A DNA stretch of 34,331 nt from a virus: positions 1 through 34,331 of IMG/VR virus record IMGVR_UViG_3300022752_004974. One strand, given 5' to 3'. Shown here piece by piece: positions 6,244-14,976 of this stretch. The first letter of the stretch is position 1; each line of letters begins with the position of its first letter. The notes below the pieces were generated by a model. It saw only the letters and a list, made by a program, of their open reading frames with translations. It did no database searches and had not been told where the DNA came from. The position numbers were made by a program, and so were the translations under genes.

Positions 6244-6396
6244 ATGGATTTTACAGAAAAAACTACCTATCACTTGTATATCAGAGCAAAAATGTATATA
6301 ATGCTGCATCAGCTGAGAATATCATCTGACGGCAAATTTATGGGTTTTGCAAAAATGTCAAAGATAGTCTACGAATCATCTCTTTGCGGGTGTTGA
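6244..6396 (+). CDS. Outlying member of the array microprotein family (50 aa)
   Basis: ATG 6244 just after the paralogous pair; the SD is weak. The core YIRAKMYIMLHQLRISSDGKF matches the 583-3504 array (hydrophobic helix, Leu-Arg-Ile-Ser-Ser, aromatic). It lies in AT-rich DNA, which shows the family is dispersed and has taken on local composition. Function unknown. Confidence 0.6.
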   Translation: MDFTEKTTYHLYIRAKMYIMLHQLRISSDGKFMGFAKMSKIVYESSLCGC

Positions 6397-6534
6397 ATGA
6401 TTGATATTTTTTTACATCTTAATATAGCGATAACAATAATAGGTCTCGCTACTTTGACGGTTGAGTTCTTAGTAAAAAGAAAGAAAAGAAAAAATAAAGA
6501 ATACCTCGATAGTAAGTTTAAGGAGATTAAATGA
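6397..6534 (+). CDS. Small membrane protein with Lys/Arg-rich tail (45 aa)
   Basis: ATG directly follows the previous stop. One membrane helix (about residues 3-25) is followed by a basic tail (KRKKRKNK) and a short helix. It ends by ATGA overlap with a lipoprotein gene; its last codons hold the AAGGAG of that gene. Function unknown. Confidence 0.65.
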   Translation: MIDIFLHLNIAITIIGLATLTVEFLVKRKKRKNKEYLDSKFKEIK

Positions 6535-6791
6535 AAGTTGTTTTGTTTACCTTGCTGCTTATCAGTACTTCTTGCGCAACATCTGGATCCAAAAAACCAA
6601 CAGAAACATTAGATGCTTGTCCCATGAACTACGATCCACATCTTTGCCATCTGATAATAGATGAAGAAATGTTTACTGCATACGGCGAAAACAAATGCGT
6701 TGCTCTTAAAAATCTCAGAGAACTATTAGTTTCCAAGAACCACAACCCTGAATTGCTAAAAATTGTTAAATGCGGACCTGTGTATCAGTGA
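6531..6791 (+). CDS. Putative lipoprotein (86 aa)
   Basis: ATG 6531 with AAGGAG upstream. Signal peptide MKVVLFTLLLISTSC with Cys15 as the lipidation site. The mature part contains four more Cys, possibly two disulfides, which is consistent with life outside the cytoplasm. No family recognised. Confidence 0.75.
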   Translation: MKVVLFTLLLISTSCATSGSKKPTETLDACPMNYDPHLCHLIIDEEMFTAYGENKCVALKNLRELLVSKNHNPELLKIVKCGPVYQ

Positions 6792-6828
6792 TTTCGATTC
6801 TATATCATCTATATCTCCTACGTGGGAG
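6792..6828 (+). promoter_or_regulatory. TTTCGATTCT motif plus SD hairpin
   Basis: The motif variant TTTCGATTCT (6792-6801) begins one base after a stop codon. CTCCT (6815-6819) then pairs with GGGAG (6824-6828) around ACGT, burying the SD of the gene at 6837. This fits a new transcript start followed by a regulated ribosome site. Confidence 0.5.
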
Positions 6829-6836
6829 GCTTGGTG

Positions 6837-7235
6837 ATGAATCAAAACATACTTGAAATATGTTGGATAGTTAATAAGAGAAACAAATGGGCAAAAGAAA
6901 GAAAGAAATTAAGAAACAAACACTATCGCTGCAAGATTAACAAAAAATCAACAGAAGAAACCAAAAATATTAAGTTAGAATTCAACAGGCACAATTATCT
7001 TAGAATTGTATTGAATCAGTATACTCGTAAATTAAAGCATCTCTTGAAACAAGAGAATCTTAAACTAATCAGCGATAAGAACGCCGGTTATTGCGCAATA
7101 GTTCCATCTGATGTGAATGTTCCTAACTTTCTCATAAAGCAAACACCGTGGGGGAAGTTTGACAAGGAACAAATAGCAAGTTTTGCAGTATCGTTTGAAG
7201 CTATGCTCGCGCTTGAAAAAATTGTAGGAGAGTAG
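6837..7235 (+). CDS. Hypothetical basic protein (132 aa)
   Basis: ATG 6837 is preferred (GGGAGG seven bases upstream) over the in-frame GTG 6822. The first 75 residues are a long, very basic helical region. The C-terminal half has a VPSDVNVPNFLIKQTPWGKF segment. Probably a nucleic-acid- or scaffold-binding protein by charge alone. Family not recognised. Confidence 0.75.
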   Translation: MNQNILEICWIVNKRNKWAKERKKLRNKHYRCKINKKSTEETKNIKLEFNRHNYLRIVLNQYTRKLKHLLKQENLKLISDKNAGYCAIVPSDVNVPNFLIKQTPWGKFDKEQIASFAVSFEAMLALEKIVGE

Positions 7236-7237
7236 TT

Positions 7238-7468
7238 ATGTCTTTTTGGTTGAATTTTGGATTCGATATATCAAAATACAGTATCGAATTAAATATGTTT
7301 ATTCCAAGTTTTGACTTTGTCTTAAAAAGAAATTTTGACAAAGGTATGTTTTGGTTTCAACTAGGTCCTTTTACTTTATGTGTAACCGATAATAAAAAGA
7401 TAAATGATTGGTTCGAGGCGAATTATCCGGTTAGGCATCAAAAAAGAAAAGAAGAGGGACAACAATGA
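7238..7468 (+). CDS. Hypothetical 76-aa protein
   Basis: AGGAG before ATG 7238; two bases after the previous gene. Aromatic-rich (WLNFGFD, FWFQLG) with alternating hydrophobics that suggest beta strands, and a basic C-terminus. The stop overlaps the next start. Function unknown. Confidence 0.75.
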   Translation: MSFWLNFGFDISKYSIELNMFIPSFDFVLKRNFDKGMFWFQLGPFTLCVTDNKKINDWFEANYPVRHQKRKEEGQQ

Positions 7469-7638
7469 TGGATAAGTATGTTTTGTTCAATTTACTTCTA
7501 CTAGTAATTAGCGGAGTTTCTTTTTTATCGGTACTAGACATTGTTTTTGATTTGTTCAAAAAACCTCAAAAAACCTTGAGAGAACTCACAATAGAGGCAG
7601 AGGAAGATGAGCGAAGAAGTGACTCTAGAAGAACTTGA
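7465..7638 (+). CDS. Small single-pass membrane protein (57 aa)
   Basis: ATGATG at 7465/7468; either codon gives the same frame. A membrane helix (about residues 6-30) is followed by a charged cytoplasmic tail. It overlaps the next gene by 32 bases. Function unknown. Confidence 0.55.
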   Translation: MMDKYVLFNLLLLVISGVSFLSVLDIVFDLFKKPQKTLRELTIEAEEDERRSDSRRT

Positions 7639-7891
7639 AAATGACTATGATTGTATGTTGCACATGGAAAGGGGATTTGTAGAGATCGGAGCGTACAAAT
7701 TCAAAGCATCAGATGTTTTAAAGAAATGCAATCCAGTAGCATATCGTCAAGAGATAAATGATTTCATTAATAATCTATTAGAAGACGAAGATTTATTTGA
7801 GTTTAACAATAGATATTTTATAGAACCGATAATGTTTTTTGATGTGTTGAAAAAACTTAACATACATGATATTGGTGCCGAGGTTGTATGA
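7607..7891 (+). CDS. Hypothetical acidic protein (94 aa)
   Basis: ATG 7607 with AGAGGAAG just upstream, inside the end of the preceding frame. Acidic, probably alpha-helical, soluble. Stop overlaps the next lipoprotein start by ATGA. No family recognised. Confidence 0.7.
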   Translation: MSEEVTLEELENDYDCMLHMERGFVEIGAYKFKASDVLKKCNPVAYRQEINDFINNLLEDEDLFEFNNRYFIEPIMFFDVLKKLNIHDIGAEVV

Positions 7892-8286
7892 GAAAGATAT
7901 TAAACTTAACTTTCATAGGTCTCATTACTGCTTGTGGGATGGAGACTGAAGAAGATCGGATTTTAGCTGAAATCAAATCATATTCTAACGATCTGATAGA
8001 TAGTTGTCTAAACACTGAGCATAAAGAATTGTGCTCAAGTAAGACTATTACAGCAAAAATATTAGACAAACAAGAGGAGAAAAGTTGGAATAGTATTTGT
8101 TGGACCGAAGTCGATTTGACTTCCAGCGAAAAAGAGCAGAAATTCTATGTTGCAATTAGTGCAGCATATTTAAACATGGGAAATCGTAAATTATTAGTTC
8201 AAACAAAGATATACGAATGTTTAGTTTGGTTTCAAAATGTCCCTAATCTTTCTTTTTCCGAATTTGCTTCAGATTTAAAATTATAA
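7888..8286 (+). CDS. Putative lipoprotein (132 aa)
   Basis: ATGA overlap. Signal peptide with a good lipobox ITAC (Cys16), then a mature domain with several Cys and an aromatic core. It would sit in the host envelope. A motif-bearing leader follows, so this is the last gene of its unit. Function unknown. Confidence 0.75.
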   Translation: MRKILNLTFIGLITACGMETEEDRILAEIKSYSNDLIDSCLNTEHKELCSSKTITAKILDKQEEKSWNSICWTEVDLTSSEKEQKFYVAISAAYLNMGNRKLLVQTKIYECLVWFQNVPNLSFSEFASDLKL

Positions 8287-8302
8287 AAATAGATCTGGCA
8301 AA

Positions 8303-8347
8303 ATCCGATTCTATATTTGAATGTGAAGAAGAATGGTTCTTTTTCAC
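8303..8347 (+). promoter_or_regulatory. ATCCGATTCT motif followed by an 11-bp hairpin
   Basis: The motif occupies 8303-8312. GTGAAGAAGAA (8323-8333) then pairs with TTCTTTTTCAC (8337-8347) around TGG, with one G-U pair. The SD of the gene at 8370 lies outside the hairpin, so here the structure may stabilise the 5' end rather than block translation. Confidence 0.5.
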
Positions 8348-8369
8348 TAGTTTGTTGTAAGGAGTTTGT

Positions 8370-8888
8370 ATGTCATTTTCACAGCGAGAAGCAGTTTTTA
8401 ACGCAACCATGGAAGTTCTACAGAAAGCGGGAATTGAGTTTGTTCCAGGCAAAACTGTGATCCATGATGTTGTAACAAAAGAACATCGTGCTCAAATTCT
8501 AGAAATTGTAACTAATATGTTCTCAGCTGGTCAGGTTTCTTTTTCAGACAGCGCTGCAAATCAGAAAAAGTTGTCAGATAGGTCTGAGTTGCGAAAATAT
8601 GTGTCTGGTCTTGTTTCCAACTGGCATAACAAAGACAAGTCTCTTAATGCTGGCCAAACTTATCAAGCAAAAACCCCAGGATCTCGGCAAGGATCTGGAG
8701 ATCCAGAGTTGAAGGAGTTGCGCCTACTTCGTAAAGCCTTGCTCGAACGAGGTGCCGACACAAAATCAATCTCGTCAGTAGACGAAGCGATCGAGGCTCG
8801 TCAGCAGCAACTTGGTCAGACAAAGAAAGTTAAAACGAATGTAAATACAGAGCTTCTACCAGAAGAGCTTCGTGCGTTGCTTGGGTAA
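8370..8888 (+). CDS. Conserved large-phage hypothetical protein (172 aa)
   Basis: AAGGAG before ATG 8370. The block LRKYVSGLVSNWHNKDKSLN, followed by a QAKTPGSRQGSGD linker and ELKELRLLRKALLE, matches my memory of a family found in large phages (no named function). The N-terminus is helical; the C-terminus has a coiled-coil-like region and ends LLPEELRALLG. Likely soluble and expressed in quantity given its SD. Confidence 0.8.
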   Translation: MSFSQREAVFNATMEVLQKAGIEFVPGKTVIHDVVTKEHRAQILEIVTNMFSAGQVSFSDSAANQKKLSDRSELRKYVSGLVSNWHNKDKSLNAGQTYQAKTPGSRQGSGDPELKELRLLRKALLERGADTKSISSVDEAIEARQQQLGQTKKVKTNVNTELLPEELRALLG

Positions 8889-8930
8889 AGTATAAAGACT
8901 CATGGACGAGTCCTCTATTTGGGAATAGAT

Positions 8931-9407
8931 ATGGCAATGAAAGTAGATTTAAATCATGAAGTCCCATATTTAGGCGGAGTATCTAAAGATGGGCAAACAG
9001 TTTATTTAGATAAAAGATTTCCAAACACTTATCGTCAAAAAGATGGAAAAGTAGTTGAATCGCATAAATATCTCATATTTCATGAGATAGCAGAGTTTTT
9101 ATTGCTTTCTCAGGGTGAGAGTTATAATAAAGCCCATAGAAGAGCTGCTCAATTAGAGAAAGAGTTCTTAATCAAGGGTGGTATAAACGTGAGAGAGTAT
9201 TATCAGAACATATACGATCATGTTAAAACTTCTATGAAGAACATAGATGCTGACGATATTCCCAAAGATCTAGACTTAAGACCATACATAGAAGACGGAC
9301 TGTCTCCAACATTGACCGCAATGGGATATCCTCATAAAGTAAAACATCCGCATTCTGCAACTGATCATTTCTTAAATGAAGAGATGAAGAAAGATATAGA
9401 ACTTTAG
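8931..9407 (+). CDS. Putative metallopeptidase-like phage protein with HEIAE motif (158 aa)
   Basis: I chose ATG 8931; the frame extends to a TTG at 8919 that has no SD. The N-terminus (HEVPYLGGVSKDGQTVYLDK) and His51-Glu52-x2-Glu55 with His69 resemble a phage family with zinc-peptidase-like helices. The second motif His is replaced by Glu, so activity is uncertain. The stop directly abuts the stop of the fibre gene on the other strand. Confidence 0.75.
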   Translation: MAMKVDLNHEVPYLGGVSKDGQTVYLDKRFPNTYRQKDGKVVESHKYLIFHEIAEFLLLSQGESYNKAHRRAAQLEKEFLIKGGINVREYYQNIYDHVKTSMKNIDADDIPKDLDLRPYIEDGLSPTLTAMGYPHKVKHPHSATDHFLNEEMKKDIEL

Positions 9408-11186
<1,779 letters not shown>

Positions 11187-11243
11187 AACTCCCTCATTGC
11201 ATGTATAATTATTAAATATATCACATTTTTAGTCTAAAAATAA

Positions 11244-11253
11244 TTCCGATTCT
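11244..11253 (+). promoter_or_regulatory. TTCCGATTCT motif
   Basis: Lies 16 bases before the GTG at 11270, after the upstream end of the oppositely oriented fibre gene. A weak hairpin (TCTC 11251-11254 with GAGG 11259-11262) covers part of the SD. Confidence 0.5.
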
Positions 11254-11269
11254 CTTGAGAGGGTAGTAA

Positions 11270-11335
11270 GTGGATGATTTAATACTAACATTATTAATAT
11301 TGTTTTTTCTATATTTTGCGATAATGGGGTTTTAA
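11270..11335 (+). CDS. Tiny membrane peptide (21 aa, GTG start)
   Basis: GAGAGGG six bases before GTG 11270. The product is almost entirely one membrane helix (LILTLLILFFLYFAIMGF). TAATG overlap with the next membrane gene. Short enough to be chance, but the motif, SD and overlap support it. Confidence 0.4.
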   Translation: MDDLILTLLILFFLYFAIMGF

Positions 11336-11493
11336 TGGAATATTTTTCGTATACTTTAAATATTATCGCTATAGTGTTTCTACTACATAAGATATGCGTA
11401 TGTATGCTGTTTACGTGTACTTTTTCTTTTATAGCATCTAAAATGCTTAAAGCAATTAAACATAAAATAAAAAGATATCCACTTAAAAGTTAA
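11335..11493 (+). CDS. Small membrane protein (52 aa)
   Basis: ATG 11335 within TAATG. A hydrophobic Cys-rich region (about residues 7-38) is followed by a basic tail. With its neighbours it forms a run of three membrane peptides next to the fibre gene. A holin or antiholin role is possible but unsupported by motif. Confidence 0.5.
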   Translation: MEYFSYTLNIIAIVFLLHKICVCMLFTCTFSFIASKMLKAIKHKIKRYPLKS

Positions 11494-11517
11494 TATCGTA
11501 GTAATAAAAATAAAAGT

Positions 11518-11543
11518 ATAACCTCTTTATAAGAGGAGGTTAT
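11518..11543 (+). promoter_or_regulatory. Hairpin burying the SD of the gene at 11546
   Basis: ATAACCTC (11518-11525) pairs with GAGGTTAT (11536-11543) and covers the GAGGAGG SD. An alternative stem CCTCT/AGAGG (11522-11526 with 11532-11536) exposes part of it. Two competing folds over an SD suggest translational control. Confidence 0.5.
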
Positions 11544-11545
11544 GA

Positions 11546-11800
11546 ATGAGTTTGAAAGACAAATTAAATCTGGCGTTGAAACTTTTATCAAACCAAAAAG
11601 TAAAATACTTGTTGGTTTTTTTAGTGGGATTGTTGTCGAGTAAATTGCTTGCCTATTTAGGCTATCAAGTATTAATGCATGCCGCAAAGCAGTGTCTGGA
11701 AACATACCCTCAACTTCCTGGTTTCTTCATTCCTATCTGTATGCAATCAGAACATCCTGTTCTTGTTTTAATTGGTAAGTTGCTTAATTTAACATTTTAA
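11546..11800 (+). CDS. Small membrane protein, holin-like (84 aa)
   Basis: ATG 11546 lies six bases after GAGGAGG; ATG 11542 in another frame is too close to it. An amphipathic N-terminus precedes a membrane helix (YLLVFLVGLLSSKLLAYLGY), and a second hydrophobic stretch lies at the C-terminus. Topology would suit a holin, but so would many phage membrane proteins. Confidence 0.65.
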   Translation: MSLKDKLNLALKLLSNQKVKYLLVFLVGLLSSKLLAYLGYQVLMHAAKQCLETYPQLPGFFIPICMQSEHPVLVLIGKLLNLTF

Positions 11801-11812
11801 CATGGAGAAAAA

Positions 11813-11935
11813 ATGGCTCGCCAACAATTCCGCAAAGGTATAGTTCAAGACTGTAAAAAAGAAGGCAAAGTAAATGTAACCGTTGTAAAAATCGGTGGCA
11901 AAAAAATAGCAATAAAAATACCAGTTACAAAATAA
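11813..11935 (+). CDS. Small basic protein (40 aa)
   Basis: GGAG five bases before ATG 11813. Strongly basic, with alternating hydrophobics (VNVTVVKIGGKKIAIKIPV) that suggest a beta hairpin, so nucleic-acid contact is plausible. Function unknown. Confidence 0.55.
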   Translation: MARQQFRKGIVQDCKKEGKVNVTVVKIGGKKIAIKIPVTK

Positions 11936-11940
11936 CTGCA

Positions 11941-12018
11941 ATACTCACCTTTCAATTAATCAAGAATAAAATCAGTAAAATCCGATTCTTTAATTGATTG
12001 TAAATGGGAGGTGAGTAT
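11941..12018 (+). repeat. Inverted repeat of 10 bp flanking a motif copy and covering an SD
   Basis: ATACTCACCT (11941-11950) is the exact complement of AGGTGAGTAT (12009-12018), which contains the SD and the first bases of the gene at 12017. The motif ATCCGATTCT (11980-11989) lies in the loop. A read-through RNA could fold and hide the SD; an RNA starting at or after the motif could not. Confidence 0.55.
11980..11989 (+). promoter_or_regulatory. ATCCGATTCT motif
   Basis: Lies 27 bases before ATG 12017, inside the loop of the inverted repeat 11941-12018. Confidence 0.55.
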
Positions 12019-12319
12019 GAAAAGTACAGCATATGAACTCATGAGTTACGCAGTAAGAACTCTCTGTGTTCCTTACAATCCCGAAGATAAATTTGAGAGC
12101 TACGTAAGCAAAGGCTACCTTGATCAAGGATCTGCTAGGTTTCTAGATCAGGTTCGCGAAGAGATCATTAGATCAGAAGGTCTTGGTGAACTTTACAATG
12201 CTGGAAATCTGATTTATGCAGAAGATCACGATTGTCTTGCAGATGTTTACAATGAGTATTACTATAGAGCAGTTGAGGAAGATCATTGGTTCCAAGAACC
12301 AGAAGATACTTTTGGATAA
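12017..12319 (+). CDS. Hypothetical acidic protein (100 aa)
   Basis: ATG 12017 (GGGAGG five bases upstream) is preferred to GTG 12011. Acidic and aromatic (YNEYYYRAVEEDHWFQ), probably helical, no membrane segment. No family recognised. Expression is probably controlled by the motif and inverted repeat upstream. Confidence 0.75.
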   Translation: MKSTAYELMSYAVRTLCVPYNPEDKFESYVSKGYLDQGSARFLDQVREEIIRSEGLGELYNAGNLIYAEDHDCLADVYNEYYYRAVEEDHWFQEPEDTFG

Positions 12320-12331
12320 TAGGAGAGTGTT

Positions 12332-12556
12332 GTGAATAATGAGCTTAAAGCTAAATTCGCAGAAGCAATCTCTGTTATGTCTTACTACAATGCGGCAGAG
12401 TACCCAATGTGGGGAGTTGAGACTAAAAAAAGAGAAGCTGCTCAAATAAAACTTCGTAGTCTATATCAGCAAATGATTAAAGAGTTTGGTCATAAAGAAA
12501 CAAATGAATATCTTTCATCGTTGCCCCGACTTATTGGAAGCGAGGATCTCGAATGA
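12332..12556 (+). CDS. Hypothetical 74-aa protein (GTG start)
   Basis: AGGAG about seven bases before GTG 12332. Predicted helical and soluble, with a PMWGVETKKREAAQIKL middle. ATGA overlap with the following gene. Function unknown. Confidence 0.75.
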   Translation: MNNELKAKFAEAISVMSYYNAAEYPMWGVETKKREAAQIKLRSLYQQMIKEFGHKETNEYLSSLPRLIGSEDLE

Positions 12557-12762
12557 GTTCGCCCAATGAATTTTTTCTTGGTAGACTTTCAAAAACATAT
12601 GCGGCTACTTATTCTTGTAAATTAATTTTTTCATTGATTGATATGAAGATACTTTCTAAACAAGATATGTGGCTGTTGGATGATTTTAAACATAAAATAT
12701 ATAGCTCGAAAATAAGTCGGACTTTGCGAGACGAGAATGCAAAAAAGATACATGAGCATTGA
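12553..12762 (+). CDS. Outlying member of the array microprotein family (69 aa)
   Basis: ATGA overlap with the preceding gene. The core TYSCKLIFSLIDMKILSKQDMW matches the array pattern (hydrophobic helix, Lys-Ile-Leu-Ser, aromatic), with a basic C-terminal extension. The gene overlaps the next, shorter relative by 11 bases. Function unknown. Confidence 0.65.
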   Translation: MSSPNEFFLGRLSKTYAATYSCKLIFSLIDMKILSKQDMWLLDDFKHKIYSSKISRTLRDENAKKIHEH

Positions 12763-12859
12763 TGTTTATAATCCATACTTTAAAAATACAAGCTTGAAAC
12801 CTTGGGTTTGGTTGCGTTTTTTAAAGAGCCTTGAATCACTAGAGATAATGAAACTATGA
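12752..12859 (+). CDS. Short relative of the array microproteins (35 aa)
   Basis: ATG 12752 inside the end of the previous gene. The C-terminus WVWLRFLKSLESLEIMKL matches the core and then stops, like array member 1. ATGA overlap with the downstream lipoprotein gene. Function unknown. Confidence 0.5.
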   Translation: MSIDVYNPYFKNTSLKPWVWLRFLKSLESLEIMKL

Positions 12860-13164
12860 AAAAAATTATGCAGATTTTATACATACTAACCACGGGCTGT
12901 GCGACAGTAAAAATTCCAATCGATGAAAAGTCCAAGCTTGCTAGATACAAAAATGGAGACTGCTTGATGCTGATCGATCCAACCCATGGAGTTGCTAGTT
13001 CTAGACATAGAGTAAGAATAGAAAAGGTAGAACAAGAATTGAGAAAATATTCTTACAGATGGCTGTTGGATACTGGAAAATGGGATTCTGAATTGTCGCA
13101 GGGAGTTGGTCGATTTGATCTCTTAGAAAAGATAACGGTTAAGGTTTATGATTGTCCAAAGTAG
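12856..13164 (+). CDS. Putative lipoprotein (102 aa)
   Basis: ATGA overlap. Signal peptide ending TTGC (Cys15). The mature domain is charged, contains a GDCLMLIDPTHG segment and probably a beta-sandwich-like pattern. Family not recognised. It is the last protein gene before the tRNA. Confidence 0.75.
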   Translation: MKKIMQILYILTTGCATVKIPIDEKSKLARYKNGDCLMLIDPTHGVASSRHRVRIEKVEQELRKYSYRWLLDTGKWDSELSQGVGRFDLLEKITVKVYDCPK

Positions 13165-13183
13165 TTAAGAATGTTTTCCGAAT

Positions 13184-13259
13184 AGGCCCGTAGCTCACCG
13201 GTCAGAGCAGCTGCCTTATAAGCAGTTGGTAGGTGGTTCAATTCCACCCGGGCCTACCA
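13184..13259 (+). tRNA. tRNA-Ile, anticodon UAU
   Basis: A full cloverleaf can be drawn: acceptor AGGCCCG/CGGGCCT (13184-13190 with 13249-13255), D stem GCTC/GAGC, anticodon stem GCTGC/GCAGT with loop CTTATAA, T stem GGTGG/CCACC with loop TTCAATT. Discriminator A, then CCA is encoded. Anticodon TAT (13217-13219) reads AUA, a codon used often in the AT-rich genes around it. Most bacteria read AUA with a lysidine-modified CAU tRNA, so this UAU tRNA would supplement the host. Confidence 0.95.
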
Positions 13260-13275
13260 CCTTCTTGGTGGTAGG
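13253..13275 (+). other. Hairpin that captures the tRNA 3' end
   Basis: CCTACCACC (13253-13261), which includes the tRNA's last acceptor bases and CCA, is repeated in inverse as GGTGGTAGG (13267-13275) around TTCTT. In the precursor it competes with the acceptor stem. It may guide 3' processing or act as a terminator. Confidence 0.5.
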
Positions 13276-13333
13276 TTTGCCAACGAATCAGGCACTAAGT
13301 GAATGCTCTTACGTGAGCCGATAGGAGATGGTA

Positions 13334-13744
13334 ATGTGTGAGAATCTTCCACGTATGTTTAAGCCCGCAATCGACGCGAGCGAAAGAGCAGAGCATGATC
13401 AGTATAAGATCGGTGCTGTTTTGTACTTTAAAGGAAGACCTGTGTCGACTGGATGCAACAACATATCTAAAACACATCCGTTGTGCAATTTTGAAACATA
13501 TGGAAGACCTGTTACAACACACGCGGAAGCGAATGCAATCGCAAAAGCAAGAAACTTTTTGTTAGAGCTATCTGATTCGGATAAAAGAAAACTTATTCTT
13601 GTTACTTACAGAAAATCAAAAGACGGACGTCCAGCATTGGCGTTGCCATGCAGTGGTTGTCAGAATCTAGCTATGAAGTTTGGAATCATTAAATTTGCAT
13701 ACACAACTGAAAATGGTTATGCTTTGGAGCTCAAGTGCGAGTAA
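13334..13744 (+). CDS. dCMP/cytidine deaminase-family enzyme (136 aa)
   Basis: The zinc-dependent deaminase signature is complete: His63-Ala-Glu65 (THAEANAI) and Cys106-x2-Cys109 (PCSGC). In phages this family usually converts dCMP to dUMP for dTMP synthesis, which fits ThyX and ribonucleotide reductase in the same window. The substrate cannot be fixed from sequence, and nucleoside or tRNA deamination are alternatives. ATG 13334 is six bases after GGAG; ATG 13328 overlaps the SD. It directly follows the tRNA. Confidence 0.85.
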   Translation: MCENLPRMFKPAIDASERAEHDQYKIGAVLYFKGRPVSTGCNNISKTHPLCNFETYGRPVTTHAEANAIAKARNFLLELSDSDKRKLILVTYRKSKDGRPALALPCSGCQNLAMKFGIIKFAYTTENGYALELKCE

Positions 13745-13932
13745 GAAAAGAAGATCTGTGCATCAGCATTCACTTTGATGAAGAAGAAAACAAATGGATC
13801 GGATCTGCAACATCCAGCGCCAATTACACTCCATTTTATAAACAAATGACAACATTTGAAATATCTGCAGAATCTAAAATATCTGTGCTAGATTGCTTGA
13901 TCAATCTTCTAAAACAAATAGACATAGAGTGA
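13735..13932 (+). CDS. Hypothetical 65-aa protein (GTG start)
   Basis: GTG 13735 with GGAG five bases upstream, overlapping the deaminase end. An N-terminal beta-hairpin-like part (ISIHFDEEENKWIGSA) and a C-terminal helix give a shape reminiscent of HicB-type domains, but I see no partner toxin and do not assign it. Function unknown. Confidence 0.65.
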   Translation: MRVRKEDLCISIHFDEEENKWIGSATSSANYTPFYKQMTTFEISAESKISVLDCLINLLKQIDIE

Positions 13933-13933
13933 A

Positions 13934-13962
13934 TTTCGATTCTGTCGAATCCCAAGGGGGTT
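13934..13962 (+). promoter_or_regulatory. TTTCGATTCT motif with SD hairpin
   Basis: The motif (13934-13943) starts one base after a stop codon. AATCCC (13948-13953) pairs with GGGGTT (13957-13962), covering the SD of the gene at 13965. The motif's own GATTC can instead pair with GAATC (13047 bases into the line: 13947-13951), giving two exclusive folds. Confidence 0.5.
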
Positions 13963-13964
13963 TT

Positions 13965-14360
13965 ATGGAGCTAGCAAAAGACTGCCAAATATCAATTGCT
14001 AAAGTTGAGGTTGAAAATATCTCATTAATCCTTGGCATCGCCGATAAAGAAGTTATTGAATCAATGCTTATTCAAATCGGATCTATGGTGAAAAACTTAA
14101 AACCCAAGTTTGAAAATCAAAAATCATTTCATAAAACTTTTTACATTTCTAATCAAAATAAAAATATTCACTTCAAACTAAAAGCAGTATTCCACATCAG
14201 ATGGTGGAGAAATATAGATAAAGAAAAAATACAGTTAGTACTTGTCTCCTCGCCTCAAGGTGTTACTAAAAAATATGTATTCAATTGTAAAGACATACAG
14301 AGCAGTATTGATACTTACTTAGAAAAAAGTATATTTGGAGAATCAAATGTTAAAGAATAA
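13965..14360 (+). CDS. Hypothetical 131-aa protein
   Basis: ATG 13965 with a GGGGG SD; the upstream TTG at 13893 would run through the preceding gene and the motif. Mixed alpha/beta, with a basic middle (HIRWWRNIDKEKIQ). Not recognised. It overlaps the metalloprotease gene by 14 bases. Confidence 0.75.
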   Translation: MELAKDCQISIAKVEVENISLILGIADKEVIESMLIQIGSMVKNLKPKFENQKSFHKTFYISNQNKNIHFKLKAVFHIRWWRNIDKEKIQLVLVSSPQGVTKKYVFNCKDIQSSIDTYLEKSIFGESNVKE

Positions 14361-14964
14361 AATTATTTCTGTAATCTTTTTCTTGAATGGATGCGGATCA
14401 ACTGATCAAGATGTGGCATCCAAACAGCCCGATTCTCCAACCATAGCTGCAACTCCAGTAAATGAAAAAGTAAAACAAAGAATGATGAACTGGTTGTTAA
14501 AAAACGTTTCAATCGATAATGAACTATATCCACATGTTGCGGAATTCGTAGCGTATTGCTCTTCTGTCGGGGGAGAATTTACAACACAGTGTGAAAAAAG
14601 ATTAGCAGCGCTCGACAAAGTAGAAACTGTTGATGCATTTGAAGACAGTCCTCGAATTGTAGGAAGATGTTATTACGGAGAGTCTTTATCGGCACCTAGG
14701 ACTGTTCAAGTGTTAAAAGGTTTTGTTAATTCTAATTCGCTTTCAATGAAAGGCTTGGTTTTTCATGAACTGGGACATTGTCTTCTTGGCCAAGACCATG
14801 TAGATCAAAATAAAATAGACATAATGACTCCGTACATCATGCGAGAAAGCGAGTACGGCGCATATTGGAAGATTTTAGTTGAAGGTCTTTTTGATTCTAA
14901 AAGACTTCCCAATGAAAAAACTAATTCTAATTTAACTTATCTTCATGAAGATACGGTAGAATAA
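14347..14964 (+). CDS. Metzincin-like zinc metalloprotease lipoprotein (205 aa)
   Basis: Signal peptide with lipobox LNGC (Cys16). Zinc site HELGH (His140, Glu141, His144) with a third ligand candidate His151 seven residues on, and a Met-turn-like IMTPY (Met160). This is metzincin-like, with one more residue between the HExxH and the third His than the classical motif. The mature part has several Cys. It would act in the host periplasm or outer envelope. Family members are common in predatory bacteria such as Bdellovibrio, from memory. ATG 14347 has GGAG six bases upstream. Confidence 0.85.
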   Translation: MLKNKIISVIFFLNGCGSTDQDVASKQPDSPTIAATPVNEKVKQRMMNWLLKNVSIDNELYPHVAEFVAYCSSVGGEFTTQCEKRLAALDKVETVDAFEDSPRIVGRCYYGESLSAPRTVQVLKGFVNSNSLSMKGLVFHELGHCLLGQDHVDQNKIDIMTPYIMRESEYGAYWKILVEGLFDSKRLPNEKTNSNLTYLHEDTVE

Positions 14965-14976
14965 TTTGGAGGATTT

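Noticed and set aside
13735-13932. HicB-like antitoxin
   Set aside because: Only the general strand-helix layout fits; no HicA-type toxin lies next to it.
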